From: Bacillota bacterium
GTDB lineage: Bacteria > Bacillota > Clostridia > Lachnospirales > Bianqueaceae
Assembly: GCA_017634575.1 (NCBI GenBank)
Contig: JAGBND010000153.1
Span: 1-35,672, forward strand
Direction: 5' to 3'
DNA length: 35,672 nt
In this document: positions 22,636 through 31,223 of the stretch, piece after piece
How the letters are laid out: each line of letters opens with the position of its first letter
Numbering within the stretch: the first letter of the stretch is position 1
Position numbers and translations under genes: made by a program
The notes under the pieces: generated by a model
Databases searched by the model: none
What the model was told of the DNA's origin: nothing
What the model saw: only the letters and a program-made list of their open reading frames with translations

Positions 22636-24922
22636 TGATTTCATAAAAAAACTGCAGCGGCCTTTTCGAATGAGGCCGCTGCTTGGCCCGGCGCTGGCCA
22701 TACTGACTTTTTGTCTGATGGCTTTTGCCGTTACGCCTTCTTTAGGAGAGGCGCTGTTCGGATTTGAGCGGCAGGAGACTTTTCTGAAAGAGCGGCTGGA
22801 ATCCGGCGAGACCTGCCAATATCAATTGCTGCGGCTGTGGAGCAAAGATAACGCGCTTTATGCCGAGGCAAAGCTTTTGCTGGATGGAAAAAGCATCCCC
22901 TGTCAGCTGATCTTTCCCGATGCTGAACCCACCGGCGGTTTATCGGTCTTTGGCATTCTTTCAGAGGGGGACACCATCTCCGGCTCCGGGCGTTTCATGT
23001 TTCCTGAGAAACCCAGAAATCCGGGGCAGTTTGACAGCTATGCCTATTATCTGTCCCAGCATCGTTTCTTTAGCGTTTATCTGAACCGGGTTTACCTGGA
23101 TAAGCCCCATTCATGGTATGATGCGAGGGCCTGGCTGGGATCTGTCCGCCGAGGCTTAGGCAGCGTGATTGACAGCAGCCTCGATCCGGAAAGCGCTGCC
23201 ATCTTGAAAGCGATGCTGCTGGGTGACAAGGGTTCTCTAAGCACTGACCAGAAGGAGCTGTTTTCCAGAGCCGGCATATCCCATATCGTGGCGATTTCAG
23301 GCATGCATCTGACCATCCTTATGGCGGCATTGGAGGAACTGATCAAAAAACGCTTCCGTCCCGGCATGAAAAGCCTGCTTCTGCAGGGGCTTCTCTGGTC
23401 CTATACGGCGCTGACAGGCTTCTCCATTGCCACCCTTCGGGCTGCCATCATGCTCACCTACCGGCAGTTGGCGCCGCTTCTGGACGCCGATCCGGATGAT
23501 ATCAGCGGACTTTCTTTAGCGGCCCTTGTGATTTTGCTGATCCGGCCATGGGCTGCCGTCTCCAGCGCCTTCTGGCTCACCTTTCTGGCGGTCATTGGCC
23601 TTTGGTCGGGGAGACTATTCGCCTTGAAGCTTATCTTCCTGCCCTATGCGATCAGGGAGAAAATCAGCGCCGGCCTGGGGGTAACCATTTTTACCGCGCC
23701 GGCTGTCTGCTGGTTCTTTTATGAGGCATCTATCGGATCCTTCTTTTTGAATCTGCTGATTGTGCCGATGGCTCAGGCTGTTTTGCTTCTGGGCGCCTCA
23801 GGGATGCTGCTATCGATTCTTTCCCCGGCTGCCGGCTTTGGCATGACGCGCCTTTGCGGCGTGCTGATTCATCTTCTGATCCGTTTCAGCGCGGTTTCAG
23901 GCGATTTGCCCTGGCTTAGCTTCCATGGAAAACCGGAGCTCTGGCAGCTGCTTTTTTACTATGGAGCGCTTGTCCTGATCATCACCGGGTGGGGATATCA
24001 GCGCGCTTCCCGGCATCGCTCTGTCAATGTTCTGGGAGCGCTGCTGCTGATGGTGATCGTATTTCTTCCCTTTGAAGATAACCGTGTGACGTTCCTCGAT
24101 GTGGGACAGGGTGACTGCTGCATCATGGAATGGGACGGGAAGGTAATGGTAGTCGATGCAGGGCCTTCCTACGAAACCGTGATTGCGCCTTTTCTGAAAT
24201 ACCGGGGCATACAGTCCATTGACCTTCTGGTCCTGTCTCACCCCGACGCGGATCATATGGACGGGGCTGTTTTGCTTTTGGAGGATGGCATGGAGGTTAA
24301 AGCGCTCTTAGAAGCGGATGCGCCTTCCCACGAGACTCCGGAAAGGGCTTACCTTGAAAAGCTGGTAAAGAATCAGGGGGGAACGGTGGAAAGAGCCGGG
24401 GGAGATGATTCGTTTTATCTGGAGAACTCTTCGATTTATCTGGACATTCTCTCTCCGGTAAGGCTTTTTGGAAACACCAACGATGATTCCTTAACCATGT
24501 GTGTCCGTGTTTCTGACCTGTTTCAGATTGTATTTACCGGAGATATTTCCGGTGAAGTGGATCCCGATCTGGATCTTGGCGGGATCGATGCTTCGCTGCC
24601 TGTCTTTCTGAAGGTGGCCCATCATGGTTCCCGGTATTCGACCTCCGAGGCTTTTCTGGCTGAGCTGTCACCGGATCTGTCGCTAATCAGCTGCGGCAAA
24701 AACAACCGTTACGGACATCCTCATGAAGCGCTGCTGGAAAGATTTCATGCGCTGGATCTGCCGTATCAGATCACAGCGCAAAACGGGGCAGTCTGGATCA
24801 GAAGCATTTGGAGCGGGTTATCCGATGATGGCCTTGGATCTTCGGCCGATTTTTCAATCCGCAGGCTGCTTCTGGGATCTTTTCCAGCGCGCACGCTGGA
24901 ATACAGGCACATGTTCGAATAA
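22586..24922 (+). CDS. comEC: ComEC/Rec2 DNA-uptake channel protein
   Basis: Up to 778 residues, the full domain set of ComEC. There is an N-terminal segment and OB-like region, then the Competence domain with the signature ISGMHLTIL (near 235) and many membrane helices. The C-terminal metallo-beta-lactamase-like nuclease domain has FLDVGQGDCC (near 503), SHPDADHMDG (near 551) and AHHGSRYS (near 678). ComEC carries single-stranded DNA across the membrane during transformation. The true start is uncertain: ATGs at 22586, 22616 and 22670 are possible, none with a good ribosome site, and the first two lie inside the lipoprotein gene. It is followed by holA, the usual Firmicute order. Confidence 0.92.
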   Translation: MFRSIPSWYSMKQLLTDDFIKKLQRPFRMRPLLGPALAILTFCLMAFAVTPSLGEALFGFERQETFLKERLESGETCQYQLLRLWSKDNALYAEAKLLLDGKSIPCQLIFPDAEPTGGLSVFGILSEGDTISGSGRFMFPEKPRNPGQFDSYAYYLSQHRFFSVYLNRVYLDKPHSWYDARAWLGSVRRGLGSVIDSSLDPESAAILKAMLLGDKGSLSTDQKELFSRAGISHIVAISGMHLTILMAALEELIKKRFRPGMKSLLLQGLLWSYTALTGFSIATLRAAIMLTYRQLAPLLDADPDDISGLSLAALVILLIRPWAAVSSAFWLTFLAVIGLWSGRLFALKLIFLPYAIREKISAGLGVTIFTAPAVCWFFYEASIGSFFLNLLIVPMAQAVLLLGASGMLLSILSPAAGFGMTRLCGVLIHLLIRFSAVSGDLPWLSFHGKPELWQLLFYYGALVLIITGWGYQRASRHRSVNVLGALLLMVIVFLPFEDNRVTFLDVGQGDCCIMEWDGKVMVVDAGPSYETVIAPFLKYRGIQSIDLLVLSHPDADHMDGAVLLLEDGMEVKALLEADAPSHETPERAYLEKLVKNQGGTVERAGGDDSFYLENSSIYLDILSPVRLFGNTNDDSLTMCVRVSDLFQIVFTGDISGEVDPDLDLGGIDASLPVFLKVAHHGSRYSTSEAFLAELSPDLSLISCGKNNRYGHPHEALLERFHALDLPYQITAQNGAVWIRSIWSGLSDDGLGSSADFSIRRLLLGSFPARTLEYRHMFE
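22654..22682 (+). other. GC-rich hairpin at the comEC start region
   Basis: A perfect nine-base-pair stem GCAGCGGCC/GGCCGCTGC (22654-22662 with 22674-22682) places the candidate ATG at 22670 in its loop. No T run follows. It lies 18 bases after the lipoprotein stop and could limit translation of comEC or mark the gene boundary. Confidence 0.5.
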
Positions 24923-24982
24923 AACCCAGGCGGCATAGCTGTTTGCGAGAATCAATATACGCAATAGATTTGGAGATTATGG

Positions 24983-25954
24983 ATGGCAACATTAAAAGAT
25001 CAGATTAAGGCAGGAAAAATCGGACGGCTCTATCTGCTTTATGGATCTGAACCCTTTCTGGTCCGGTTAAATGCCAGAAGGCTTAAGGAAGCAGTGCTTA
25101 CGGAAGAAGACGAGATGATGAACCTGGATCGGTTTAAAGAAAATGCCGATCCGGATGATCTTAAAATGAGTTTCGAAACGCTGCCTTTTATGAGTGAAAA
25201 AAGGATGGTGCTCATCGAAAACAGCGGAGCTTTCGGTAAAAAAGCTGCCGCCTATGAGTCCCTGGAGAAAAGCCTTCTGGACCTGCCCGAGACAACGGTG
25301 GTGCTGTTTATCGAATCCGATGTGGATAAACGCAAAAAGCTTTATAAAACCGTGCAGAAAGCCGGTGAGATCTACGAATTCGGCCCACTGGGGGAACGGG
25401 AGCTGTCCATCTGGATCGGACAGGAATTCAAGAAGCGAAGAGTGCGCGTTGATCCGATGGGAATCAGCTATCTGATATCCCTTCTGGGCGCCGATATGGA
25501 GAAAATACAGTCTGAGATCGAAAAGCTGTCTTCCTTTGCGGCTTCCAAGGGATTCCTGACAAAAGAAGACATGGATCTTCTGGTCAGCCCATCCATTGAA
25601 ACCAAAATCTTCCGGCTGACGGATCAGCTGGGAAACGGCCGAAGGGCAGATGCCTACCGGGCCTATCAGGATCTTCTGAAGCAAAACGAACGGCCGGAGA
25701 TGATATTTTATATGATCGTCCGTCAATACCATCTTCTCTATCGCACCAGCCTGATGAATCCCGCCGGCGCCGCTCAGGTAGCATCCGCCTTAGGCGTCAG
25801 AGACTTCGCAGCCAGGGGCTATCTTTCCCAGGCATCCAGATATGGCCGGGAAAGGCTGTGGAGACTGATACAGCGACTATACGAAATGGATCTCTCCATT
25901 AAAACAGGGCAGATCACCATCCAAGAGGCGCTGGATTTGGTCATATTGACATGA
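24983..25954 (+). CDS. holA: DNA polymerase III delta subunit
   Basis: 323 residues, the length of the HolA/YqeN family. The N-terminal part has LYGSEPFLVR and the central FIESDVDKRKK; the C-terminal helical collar ends with the typical ITIQEALDLVIL. Delta opens the beta sliding clamp as part of the clamp loader. GGAG at 24972-24975 supports this ATG rather than an out-of-frame ATG four bases earlier. It lies between comEC and rpsT as in many Firmicutes. Confidence 0.93.
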   Translation: MATLKDQIKAGKIGRLYLLYGSEPFLVRLNARRLKEAVLTEEDEMMNLDRFKENADPDDLKMSFETLPFMSEKRMVLIENSGAFGKKAAAYESLEKSLLDLPETTVVLFIESDVDKRKKLYKTVQKAGEIYEFGPLGERELSIWIGQEFKKRRVRVDPMGISYLISLLGADMEKIQSEIEKLSSFAASKGFLTKEDMDLLVSPSIETKIFRLTDQLGNGRRADAYRAYQDLLKQNERPEMIFYMIVRQYHLLYRTSLMNPAGAAQVASALGVRDFAARGYLSQASRYGRERLWRLIQRLYEMDLSIKTGQITIQEALDLVILT

Positions 25955-25998
25955 GAAGCAGCTCATAACGCCTGGCCGCCATCCGAATAATTTTATGC

Positions 25999-26027
25999 TT
26001 GACATTACAACGCCTCCGCAGTATAAT
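25999..26027 (+). promoter_or_regulatory. Perfect consensus sigma-A promoter for rpsT
   Basis: TTGACA (25999-26004), exactly 17 bases, TATAAT (26022-26027). This is the strongest promoter seen in the window, as expected for a ribosomal protein gene. It leaves a leader of about 140 bases. Confidence 0.92.
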
Positions 26028-26132
26028 ATCCCTTGTGTCTTAGTCTGTCCATTCTATTTTTACGGGCTGCATACAGTTCACCTGTTGCGGCATTTGAACA
26101 GTTGTCAGCGTGCTGATGATTGTCATTCGTAG

Positions 26133-26153
26133 TTCCGGAAGAGCCGGAATTTT
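26133..26153 (+). promoter_or_regulatory. Hairpin in the rpsT leader
   Basis: TTCCGG/CCGGAA (26133-26138 with 26144-26149) followed by TTTT, seven bases before the AGGAGG site. It may act in translational autoregulation of S20 or be incidental. I do not recognise a named leader family. Confidence 0.4.
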
Positions 26154-26174
26154 AATCTCAGGAGGAAAGCCAAT

Positions 26175-26438
26175 ATGGCAAATATCAAATCGGCGAAAAA
26201 GCGCGTGTTAGTAATCCGCACCAAAACGCTTCGCAACAAAATGATCAAGTCTGCTATGAAGACTGCTATCCGTAAGGTGCATCAGGCGTGTGATGCGAGT
26301 GATGCGGCTGCTGCAAAGGCAGCGCTGACCGCAGCTGTTTCTACCATCGACAAGGCAAAAACCAAGGGCGTTATTCACAAGAACAATGCATCCCGCAAGG
26401 TTTCCCGTCTTCAGAAGATGGTTAATAAGATTGCCTGA
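26175..26438 (+). CDS. rpsT: 30S ribosomal protein S20
   Basis: 87 residues with the typical S20 start MANIKSAKKR, a very basic helical body and the ending SRLQKMVNKIA. S20 binds 16S rRNA early in 30S assembly. AGGAGG lies at 26160-26165. It has its own strong promoter and a terminator directly downstream, so it is a single-gene unit. Confidence 0.97.
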   Translation: MANIKSAKKRVLVIRTKTLRNKMIKSAMKTAIRKVHQACDASDAAAAKAALTAAVSTIDKAKTKGVIHKNNASRKVSRLQKMVNKIA

Positions 26439-26475
26439 TTTTACGAACATATTTTTGTAAAAGTAGATTGGGAAG

Positions 26476-26518
26476 CACCTTTAAGCATTCCGCTGGTATC
26501 GCTTAAAGGTGTTTTTTC
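26476..26518 (+). terminator. Terminator after rpsT
   Basis: An eleven-base-pair perfect stem CACCTTTAAGC/GCTTAAAGGTG (26476-26486 with 26501-26511) is followed by TTTTTT. Confidence 0.93.
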
Positions 26519-26631
26519 ATAGGCAGCCGTTATGGATCTGCAGAAAAGATTAAGGGATATCGGCAGTTTTGTGACCGGTCCTTGATCTGTCTGCAGATAT
26601 GATTGATTGTTATTTACAGGTTTGTCATCGG

Positions 26632-26638
26632 AAAGGGG
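26632..26638 (+). promoter_or_regulatory. Ribosome site fixing the lepA start
   Basis: AAAGGGG five bases before the ATG at 26644. The in-frame upstream ATG at 26599 lacks such a site and would add 15 residues not usual for LepA. Confidence 0.7.
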
Positions 26639-26643
26639 AAACC

Positions 26644-28458
26644 ATGACCGATCCCAAAAAGATCAGAAATTTTTGTATTATTGCCCATATCGACCACGGC
26701 AAATCCACATTGGCAGACCGGATTATCCAGAAAACCGGTTTGCTTACCGAGCGTGAAATGCAGGACCAGGTGCTCGACAACATGGATCTGGAGCGGGAGA
26801 GAGGCATTACCATCAAGGCTCAGGCCGTCCGGCTGGTTTATCATGCTAAGGACGGTGAAGAATATATCCTGAACCTGATCGACACCCCCGGGCACGTGGA
26901 CTTCAACTACGAGGTTTCCCGTTCCCTGGCGGCCTGCGAAGGCGCCGTGCTGGTGGTGGATGCATCTCAGGGCGTTGAGGCCCAGACGCTTGCGAATGTT
27001 TATCTGGCGCTGGAGCACGATCTGGAAACCTTTCCCGTCATTAACAAAATCGATCTTCCTGCTGCGGAGCCGGAAAGGGTTCGTCAGGAAATCGAAGACA
27101 TTATCGGCCTGGACGCTTCCCAGGCGCCCTTGATTTCCGCCAAGACCGGCATCAATATCGAAGCGGTGCTGGAGCAGATCGTCCAGCTGATTCCGCCCCC
27201 TGAGGGTGATCCGAATGCTCCTCTTAAGGCCCTGATTTTTGATTCCCTGTACGATGCTTATCGGGGCGTCATTGTATTTTGTCGTGTGATGGACGGCGAA
27301 ATGAAGCGCGGCATGCGCGTTAGGATGATGGCAGCCGGCGCGGAATACGATGTGGTGGAAGTGGGCTATATGGGTGCCGGCACCTTGATTCCCGCAGAGT
27401 CCCTTGGCGTCGGAGAGGTTGGCTATTTCACAGCCAGCATTAAGGATGTTTCCAATACCCGCGTGGGCGATACCGTAACGGGCGCTGTTAGTCCTGCAAA
27501 AGAGGCCCTTCCGGGCTACAAACGGGTGCAGCCCATGGTTTACTGCGGCCTTTATCCTGCAGATGGCGCCAAATATCCGGATCTGCGGGATGCCCTGGAG
27601 AAATTGAAGCTGAATGATGCCTCTCTTTTCTACGAGCCGGAAACATCAGCCGCCCTGGGCTTCGGCTTCCGCTGCGGATTTTTGGGCCTTTTGCATATGG
27701 AAATTATCGAAGAGAGGCTGGAGCGGGAGTTTAATCTGGATCTGGTGACCACAGCACCCGGGGTTATCTACCAGGTGCATAAGACCAACGGCGAAGTAAT
27801 CAGTCTGTCCAACCCCTCCAATCTGCCGGATGCAGCTGAGATTGACTACATGGAAGAGCCCATTGTCAATGCGGAAATCATGATTCCAACAGAGTATATT
27901 GGCTCTATTATGGACCTTTGCCAGGACAGGCGCGGCGTTTACCAAAGCATTCACTATATCGAAGACACCCGGGCGATTCTGAATTACCATCTGCCGCTGA
28001 ATGAGATCATCTACGATTTCTTTGATGCGCTGAAGAGCCGCAGCCGGGGATATGCTTCTTTCGACTATGAGCTTTTGGACTACGAGCGTTCCGACCTTGT
28101 CCGTCTGGACATGCTCATCAACCGAGAGATGGTGGATGCCCTTTCCTTTATTGTCCATAGCTCCAAGGCCTACGAGCGGGGCAGAAGGATGGCTGAAAAG
28201 CTGAAAGACGAAATTCCCAGACATTTGTTTGAAATTCCGATCCAGGCAGCCATCGGCGGAAAGATCATCGCCAGGGAGACGGTTAAGGCCATGCGCAAGG
28301 ATGTGCTGGCCAAGTGCTATGGCGGTGACATCACCCGAAAGAAAAAGCTGCTGGAGAAGCAGAAAGAGGGTAAAAAGAAAATGCGCCAGATCGGCAGCGT
28401 AGAGATACCGCAAAGCGCATTCATGGCCGTTCTCAAGTACGACGACGAGAAGGGATGA
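26644..28458 (+). CDS. lepA: Elongation factor 4 (LepA) GTPase
   Basis: 604 residues, the normal family length. The GTPase domain has the P-loop AHIDHGKST (about 14-22), the switch-region [13 protein letters not shown] and NKIDL. The LepA-specific C-terminal domain ends with the basic segment [21 protein letters not shown] in part and then IPQSAF. LepA binds ribosomes and affects translation initiation and stress tolerance. It follows rpsT, as in Bacillus, but the gpr protease gene usually found between them is missing here. Confidence 0.97.
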   Translation: MTDPKKIRNFCIIAHIDHGKSTLADRIIQKTGLLTEREMQDQVLDNMDLERERGITIKAQAVRLVYHAKDGEEYILNLIDTPGHVDFNYEVSRSLAACEGAVLVVDASQGVEAQTLANVYLALEHDLETFPVINKIDLPAAEPERVRQEIEDIIGLDASQAPLISAKTGINIEAVLEQIVQLIPPPEGDPNAPLKALIFDSLYDAYRGVIVFCRVMDGEMKRGMRVRMMAAGAEYDVVEVGYMGAGTLIPAESLGVGEVGYFTASIKDVSNTRVGDTVTGAVSPAKEALPGYKRVQPMVYCGLYPADGAKYPDLRDALEKLKLNDASLFYEPETSAALGFGFRCGFLGLLHMEIIEERLEREFNLDLVTTAPGVIYQVHKTNGEVISLSNPSNLPDAAEIDYMEEPIVNAEIMIPTEYIGSIMDLCQDRRGVYQSIHYIEDTRAILNYHLPLNEIIYDFFDALKSRSRGYASFDYELLDYERSDLVRLDMLINREMVDALSFIVHSSKAYERGRRMAEKLKDEIPRHLFEIPIQAAIGGKIIARETVKAMRKDVLAKCYGGDITRKKKLLEKQKEGKKKMRQIGSVEIPQSAFMAVLKYDDEKG

Positions 28459-28510
28459 GCCTGATAAGATTTCAGCGGATTTGAGGTTCTTCATACAAAA
28501 CTATTTTACA

Positions 28511-28557
28511 AAAAAATGGAAGACATACACTTAATTAGGGTATGTCTTCCATTTTTT
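28511..28557. terminator. Bidirectional terminator between lepA and lgt
   Basis: A perfect 17-base-pair inverted repeat (28511-28527 with 28541-28557) has a 13-base loop. The arms begin with six A and end with six T, so it can serve both lepA on the plus strand and lgt on the minus strand. Confidence 0.95.
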
Positions 28558-28591
28558 GATTGTCAGAGCAGATCCCGATGCCTGGGCTTGA

Positions 28592-29779
28592 TCAGCCCCA
28601 AAGATCCTCGTCCGTAATTGGTTTTTTAGGCTTTTCTGAAGCTGTCTGATCTTCTGAATCAGCAGCATCATCCTGACGCATAGAATCTTCTTCACCGGAG
28701 GCAGCATCTTTAGCAAAGTCTGCGCCGTCAGCGGCATCCTGATCAGCCGAACTTTCGGAATCATCGGCAGTCACAACTTCGTCGTCGGCGCTTGTTTCAT
28801 CCGTCTCGCCGGCTGCAGTCGATTCATCTGCCGCGCCGGCAGTGGTCGACGGGGCAGCAATGTCGGAGATGATCTTTTCACCAGCGATTTCCGGCGCATA
28901 TTCGTTGGTGGTGAGGGCAGCGCGGGCCTTCTCGATGCACGCCTTGCGGGCAAACACGATCATCAGGATAGTGCCGGCAATCGCCAGCAGAATGGATACA
29001 ATGATCGATACCGGGAAATTGGTGTTCCAAAGAAGAAGCTGATCGGTGCGAAGAGACTCGATCCATGCGCGGCCGATGCCGTAGCCGATCATGTAAGTAA
29101 ACACGATCTCGCCTTTGAACTTGCGCTTTTTCCAAAGGAACAGCATTAAAGCGACCAGCATCAGGCACCAGAAGGATTCGTAAAGGAACATCGGATGCAC
29201 CTGAATATAGCGCACACCGCCTTTGGAGACGCTATCCATCAAAAGCTCAGGCGTCGTATAGGCAGCCGTTTCCACGTTCAGCCGCATGGCAAACAGGGAA
29301 TCGGTATAGGTTCCAAAGCATTCCTGATTGCAGAAATTGCCCCAGCGGCCAATGGCCTGTCCGAGCGCCAGACAAGGGGCAATCGTATCCCAAAGCTGAA
29401 GGAAGGAAATCTTTTTCGCCTTGCAGAAAACGATGGCAGTTGCGACAGCGCCGATAATCACGCCATAGATGGCCAGACCGCCGCCTCTCAGATCAAATAC
29501 CTTCATCAGATTGTCTTTGTATTGATCCCAGGAGAAGATCACATAGTAAAGACGGGCGCCGATGAGGCCGAAAATCATCGCATAGATCAGGAAATCCAGA
29601 TAGGTGTCCGGATCCTGACCTGACTTTTTGGCAATGATGCGCGCCAGCAGCAGGCCTAAGAGCATGCCGCAGGTGATCAGCACACCGTACCAGGCAATAT
29701 CAATACCAAAAATGGTAAAAGCAACTTTATCCAGATGATCGATTTCAATCCCCAGATAGGGAAACCAGATATCAGGCAT
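28592..29779 (-). CDS. lgt: Prolipoprotein diacylglyceryl transferase with acidic C-terminal tail
   Basis: 395 residues. The first 280 or so form the seven-helix Lgt enzyme, with the signature GRWGNFCNQECFG (144-156), VHPMFLYES and a late GRAWIESLR. Lgt transfers diacylglycerol from phosphatidylglycerol to the lipobox Cys of prolipoproteins such as the GerMN protein in this window. The start at 29779 is chosen for the GAGGAG site nine bases upstream; a TTG at 29800 would overlap that site. The last 115 residues are an unusual Asp/Glu/Ser/Thr/Ala-rich low-complexity tail ending ITDEDLWG, probably cytoplasmic. Most Lgt proteins end at 260-300 residues. Confidence 0.95.
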   Translation of the reverse strand: MPDIWFPYLGIEIDHLDKVAFTIFGIDIAWYGVLITCGMLLGLLLARIIAKKSGQDPDTYLDFLIYAMIFGLIGARLYYVIFSWDQYKDNLMKVFDLRGGGLAIYGVIIGAVATAIVFCKAKKISFLQLWDTIAPCLALGQAIGRWGNFCNQECFGTYTDSLFAMRLNVETAAYTTPELLMDSVSKGGVRYIQVHPMFLYESFWCLMLVALMLFLWKKRKFKGEIVFTYMIGYGIGRAWIESLRTDQLLLWNTNFPVSIIVSILLAIAGTILMIVFARKACIEKARAALTTNEYAPEIAGEKIISDIAAPSTTAGAADESTAAGETDETSADDEVVTADDSESSADQDAADGADFAKDAASGEEDSMRQDDAADSEDQTASEKPKKPITDEDLWG

Positions 29780-29788
29780 AATCCATAT

Positions 29789-29794
29789 CTCCTC
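29789..29794 (-). promoter_or_regulatory. Ribosome site fixing the lgt start
   Basis: Read on the minus strand it is GAGGAG, nine bases before the ATG at 29779. Confidence 0.8.
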
Positions 29795-29816
29795 ATACAA
29801 TTAAACTAAGCAGCAA

Positions 29817-29834
29817 GCAGTCCCGGCGGACTGC
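29817..29834 (-). other. Hairpin in the lgt leader
   Basis: A perfect seven-base-pair stem GCAGTCC/GGACTGC with a four-base loop lies between the lgt promoter and its ribosome site. The role is unknown. Confidence 0.5.
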
Positions 29835-29843
29835 CAACAACTT

Positions 29844-29871
29844 AGTATACTCTTTTTTCAGCAGGAATCAA
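29844..29871 (-). promoter_or_regulatory. Sigma-A promoter for lgt
   Basis: On the minus strand: TTGATT (29871-29866), a 16-base spacer, TATACT (29849-29844). Confidence 0.65.
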
Positions 29872-29923
29872 ATGTATTTTTTGTAAACAATGAAAGCCCA
29901 CCGGCTAAAAGAGGAAAAAAAGA

Positions 29924-29952
29924 TTGAGTAGCCAGAAGATTCATGATATAAT
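29924..29952 (+). promoter_or_regulatory. Sigma-A promoter for ychF
   Basis: TTGAGT (29924-29929), a 17-base spacer, TATAAT (29947-29952), about 90 bases before the ychF start. It is divergent to the lgt promoter. Confidence 0.8.
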
Positions 29953-30041
29953 CAGAAAACGTCGGAGTTTAGCCGGATGGAAAACTCAGCATATTTGATT
30001 TGACTGAAAAGTCTGAAAATAAAGGAAAGTAGGTAAGATTT

Positions 30042-31139
30042 ATGAAACTTGGAATCGTAGGTTTGCCGAATGTCGGCAAAAGTACGCTTTTCAATTGTTT
30101 AACCAAGGCGGGAGCAGCCCAGGCGGCTAACTATCCCTTCTGTACCATAGAGCCCAATGTGGGTATTGCAGCTGTCCCTGATGTTCGGCTGGATGTACTG
30201 ACCAAGATGTACGATTCCGCCAAGACAACCCCTGCGATTATTGAATTCGTGGATATCGCCGGCCTGGTAAAGGGCGCTTCCAAAGGCGAAGGCCTTGGCA
30301 ACCAGTTCTTATCTCATATTCGGGAATGCGACGCCATTGTTCATGTGGTGCGCTGCTTTGAGGATGATGATATTATTCATGTGGATGGCAGCGTAGATCC
30401 TCTTAGGGATATTGAAACCATCGACATGGAGCTGATTTTTTCCGATCTGGATATGCTGGAAAGACGCCGCGCCAAAACCGCAAAGCTGGCCAAAAACGAC
30501 AAGTCCGCCGCTGCGGAGCTGAAGCTGGTGGAGCAGGTAATTGCTGCCCTGGAGGATGGCAAGCGGGTAAAAGACCTGGAGCTTTCCGATGAAGACCGCG
30601 AGCTGGTGGACAGCTTTGAGCTTTTAAGCTCCAAACCGGTTATTTATGCAGCGAACGTGTTGGAGGATGATCTGGCCGATGATGGCGCTTCCAATCCCCA
30701 TGTGGCCAAGGTCCGTGAGTTTGCTGCAAAAACAGGCGAAGAAGTATTCGTCGTCTGCGCCAAAATCGAAGAAGAAATCGCTTCCCTTGACCCGGAAGAA
30801 AAAGAAATGTTCCTGGAAGAACTGGGCCTTACCGGAACCGGTCTTGACAAGCTGATTGCCGCCAGCTATCACCTGCTGGGCCTGATCAGCTACCTGACAG
30901 CCGGACCTACCGAAAGCCGCGCCTGGACCATCAAACGAGGCACCCTGGCGCCTCAGGCTGCCGGCAAGATTCACTCTGATTTCGAACGCGGCTTTATCCG
31001 GGCGGAAGTCGTATCCTACGATGACCTGATTCGCTGCGGCTCCATGACGGCCGCCAAGGAAAAAGGACTGGTCCGCTCCGAGGGCAAGGAATATGTGATG
31101 AAGGACGGCGATGTAGTTCTTTTCCGGTTTAATGTGTAA
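30042..31139 (+). CDS. ychF: YchF/OLA1-family redox-regulated ATPase
   Basis: 365 residues, the standard length. It has the P-loop GLPNVGKST (7-15), the DIAGLVKGAS switch segment with GEGLGNQFL, a central coiled-coil-like helical insert (about 125-200) and the C-terminal TGS domain ending MKDGDVVLFRFNV. The family is unusual among Obg GTPases in preferring ATP; it associates with ribosomes. A purine-rich ribosome site precedes the ATG. Confidence 0.96.
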   Translation: MKLGIVGLPNVGKSTLFNCLTKAGAAQAANYPFCTIEPNVGIAAVPDVRLDVLTKMYDSAKTTPAIIEFVDIAGLVKGASKGEGLGNQFLSHIRECDAIVHVVRCFEDDDIIHVDGSVDPLRDIETIDMELIFSDLDMLERRRAKTAKLAKNDKSAAAELKLVEQVIAALEDGKRVKDLELSDEDRELVDSFELLSSKPVIYAANVLEDDLADDGASNPHVAKVREFAAKTGEEVFVVCAKIEEEIASLDPEEKEMFLEELGLTGTGLDKLIAASYHLLGLISYLTAGPTESRAWTIKRGTLAPQAAGKIHSDFERGFIRAEVVSYDDLIRCGSMTAAKEKGLVRSEGKEYVMKDGDVVLFRFNV

Positions 31140-31223
31140 CGACTTTACGAAAGGTTTCAGACCCATGTAGAAATAAGCTGTGTATTTTATATCGGAAATC
31201 TGAAGTAAAGGAAGGACACTTGA

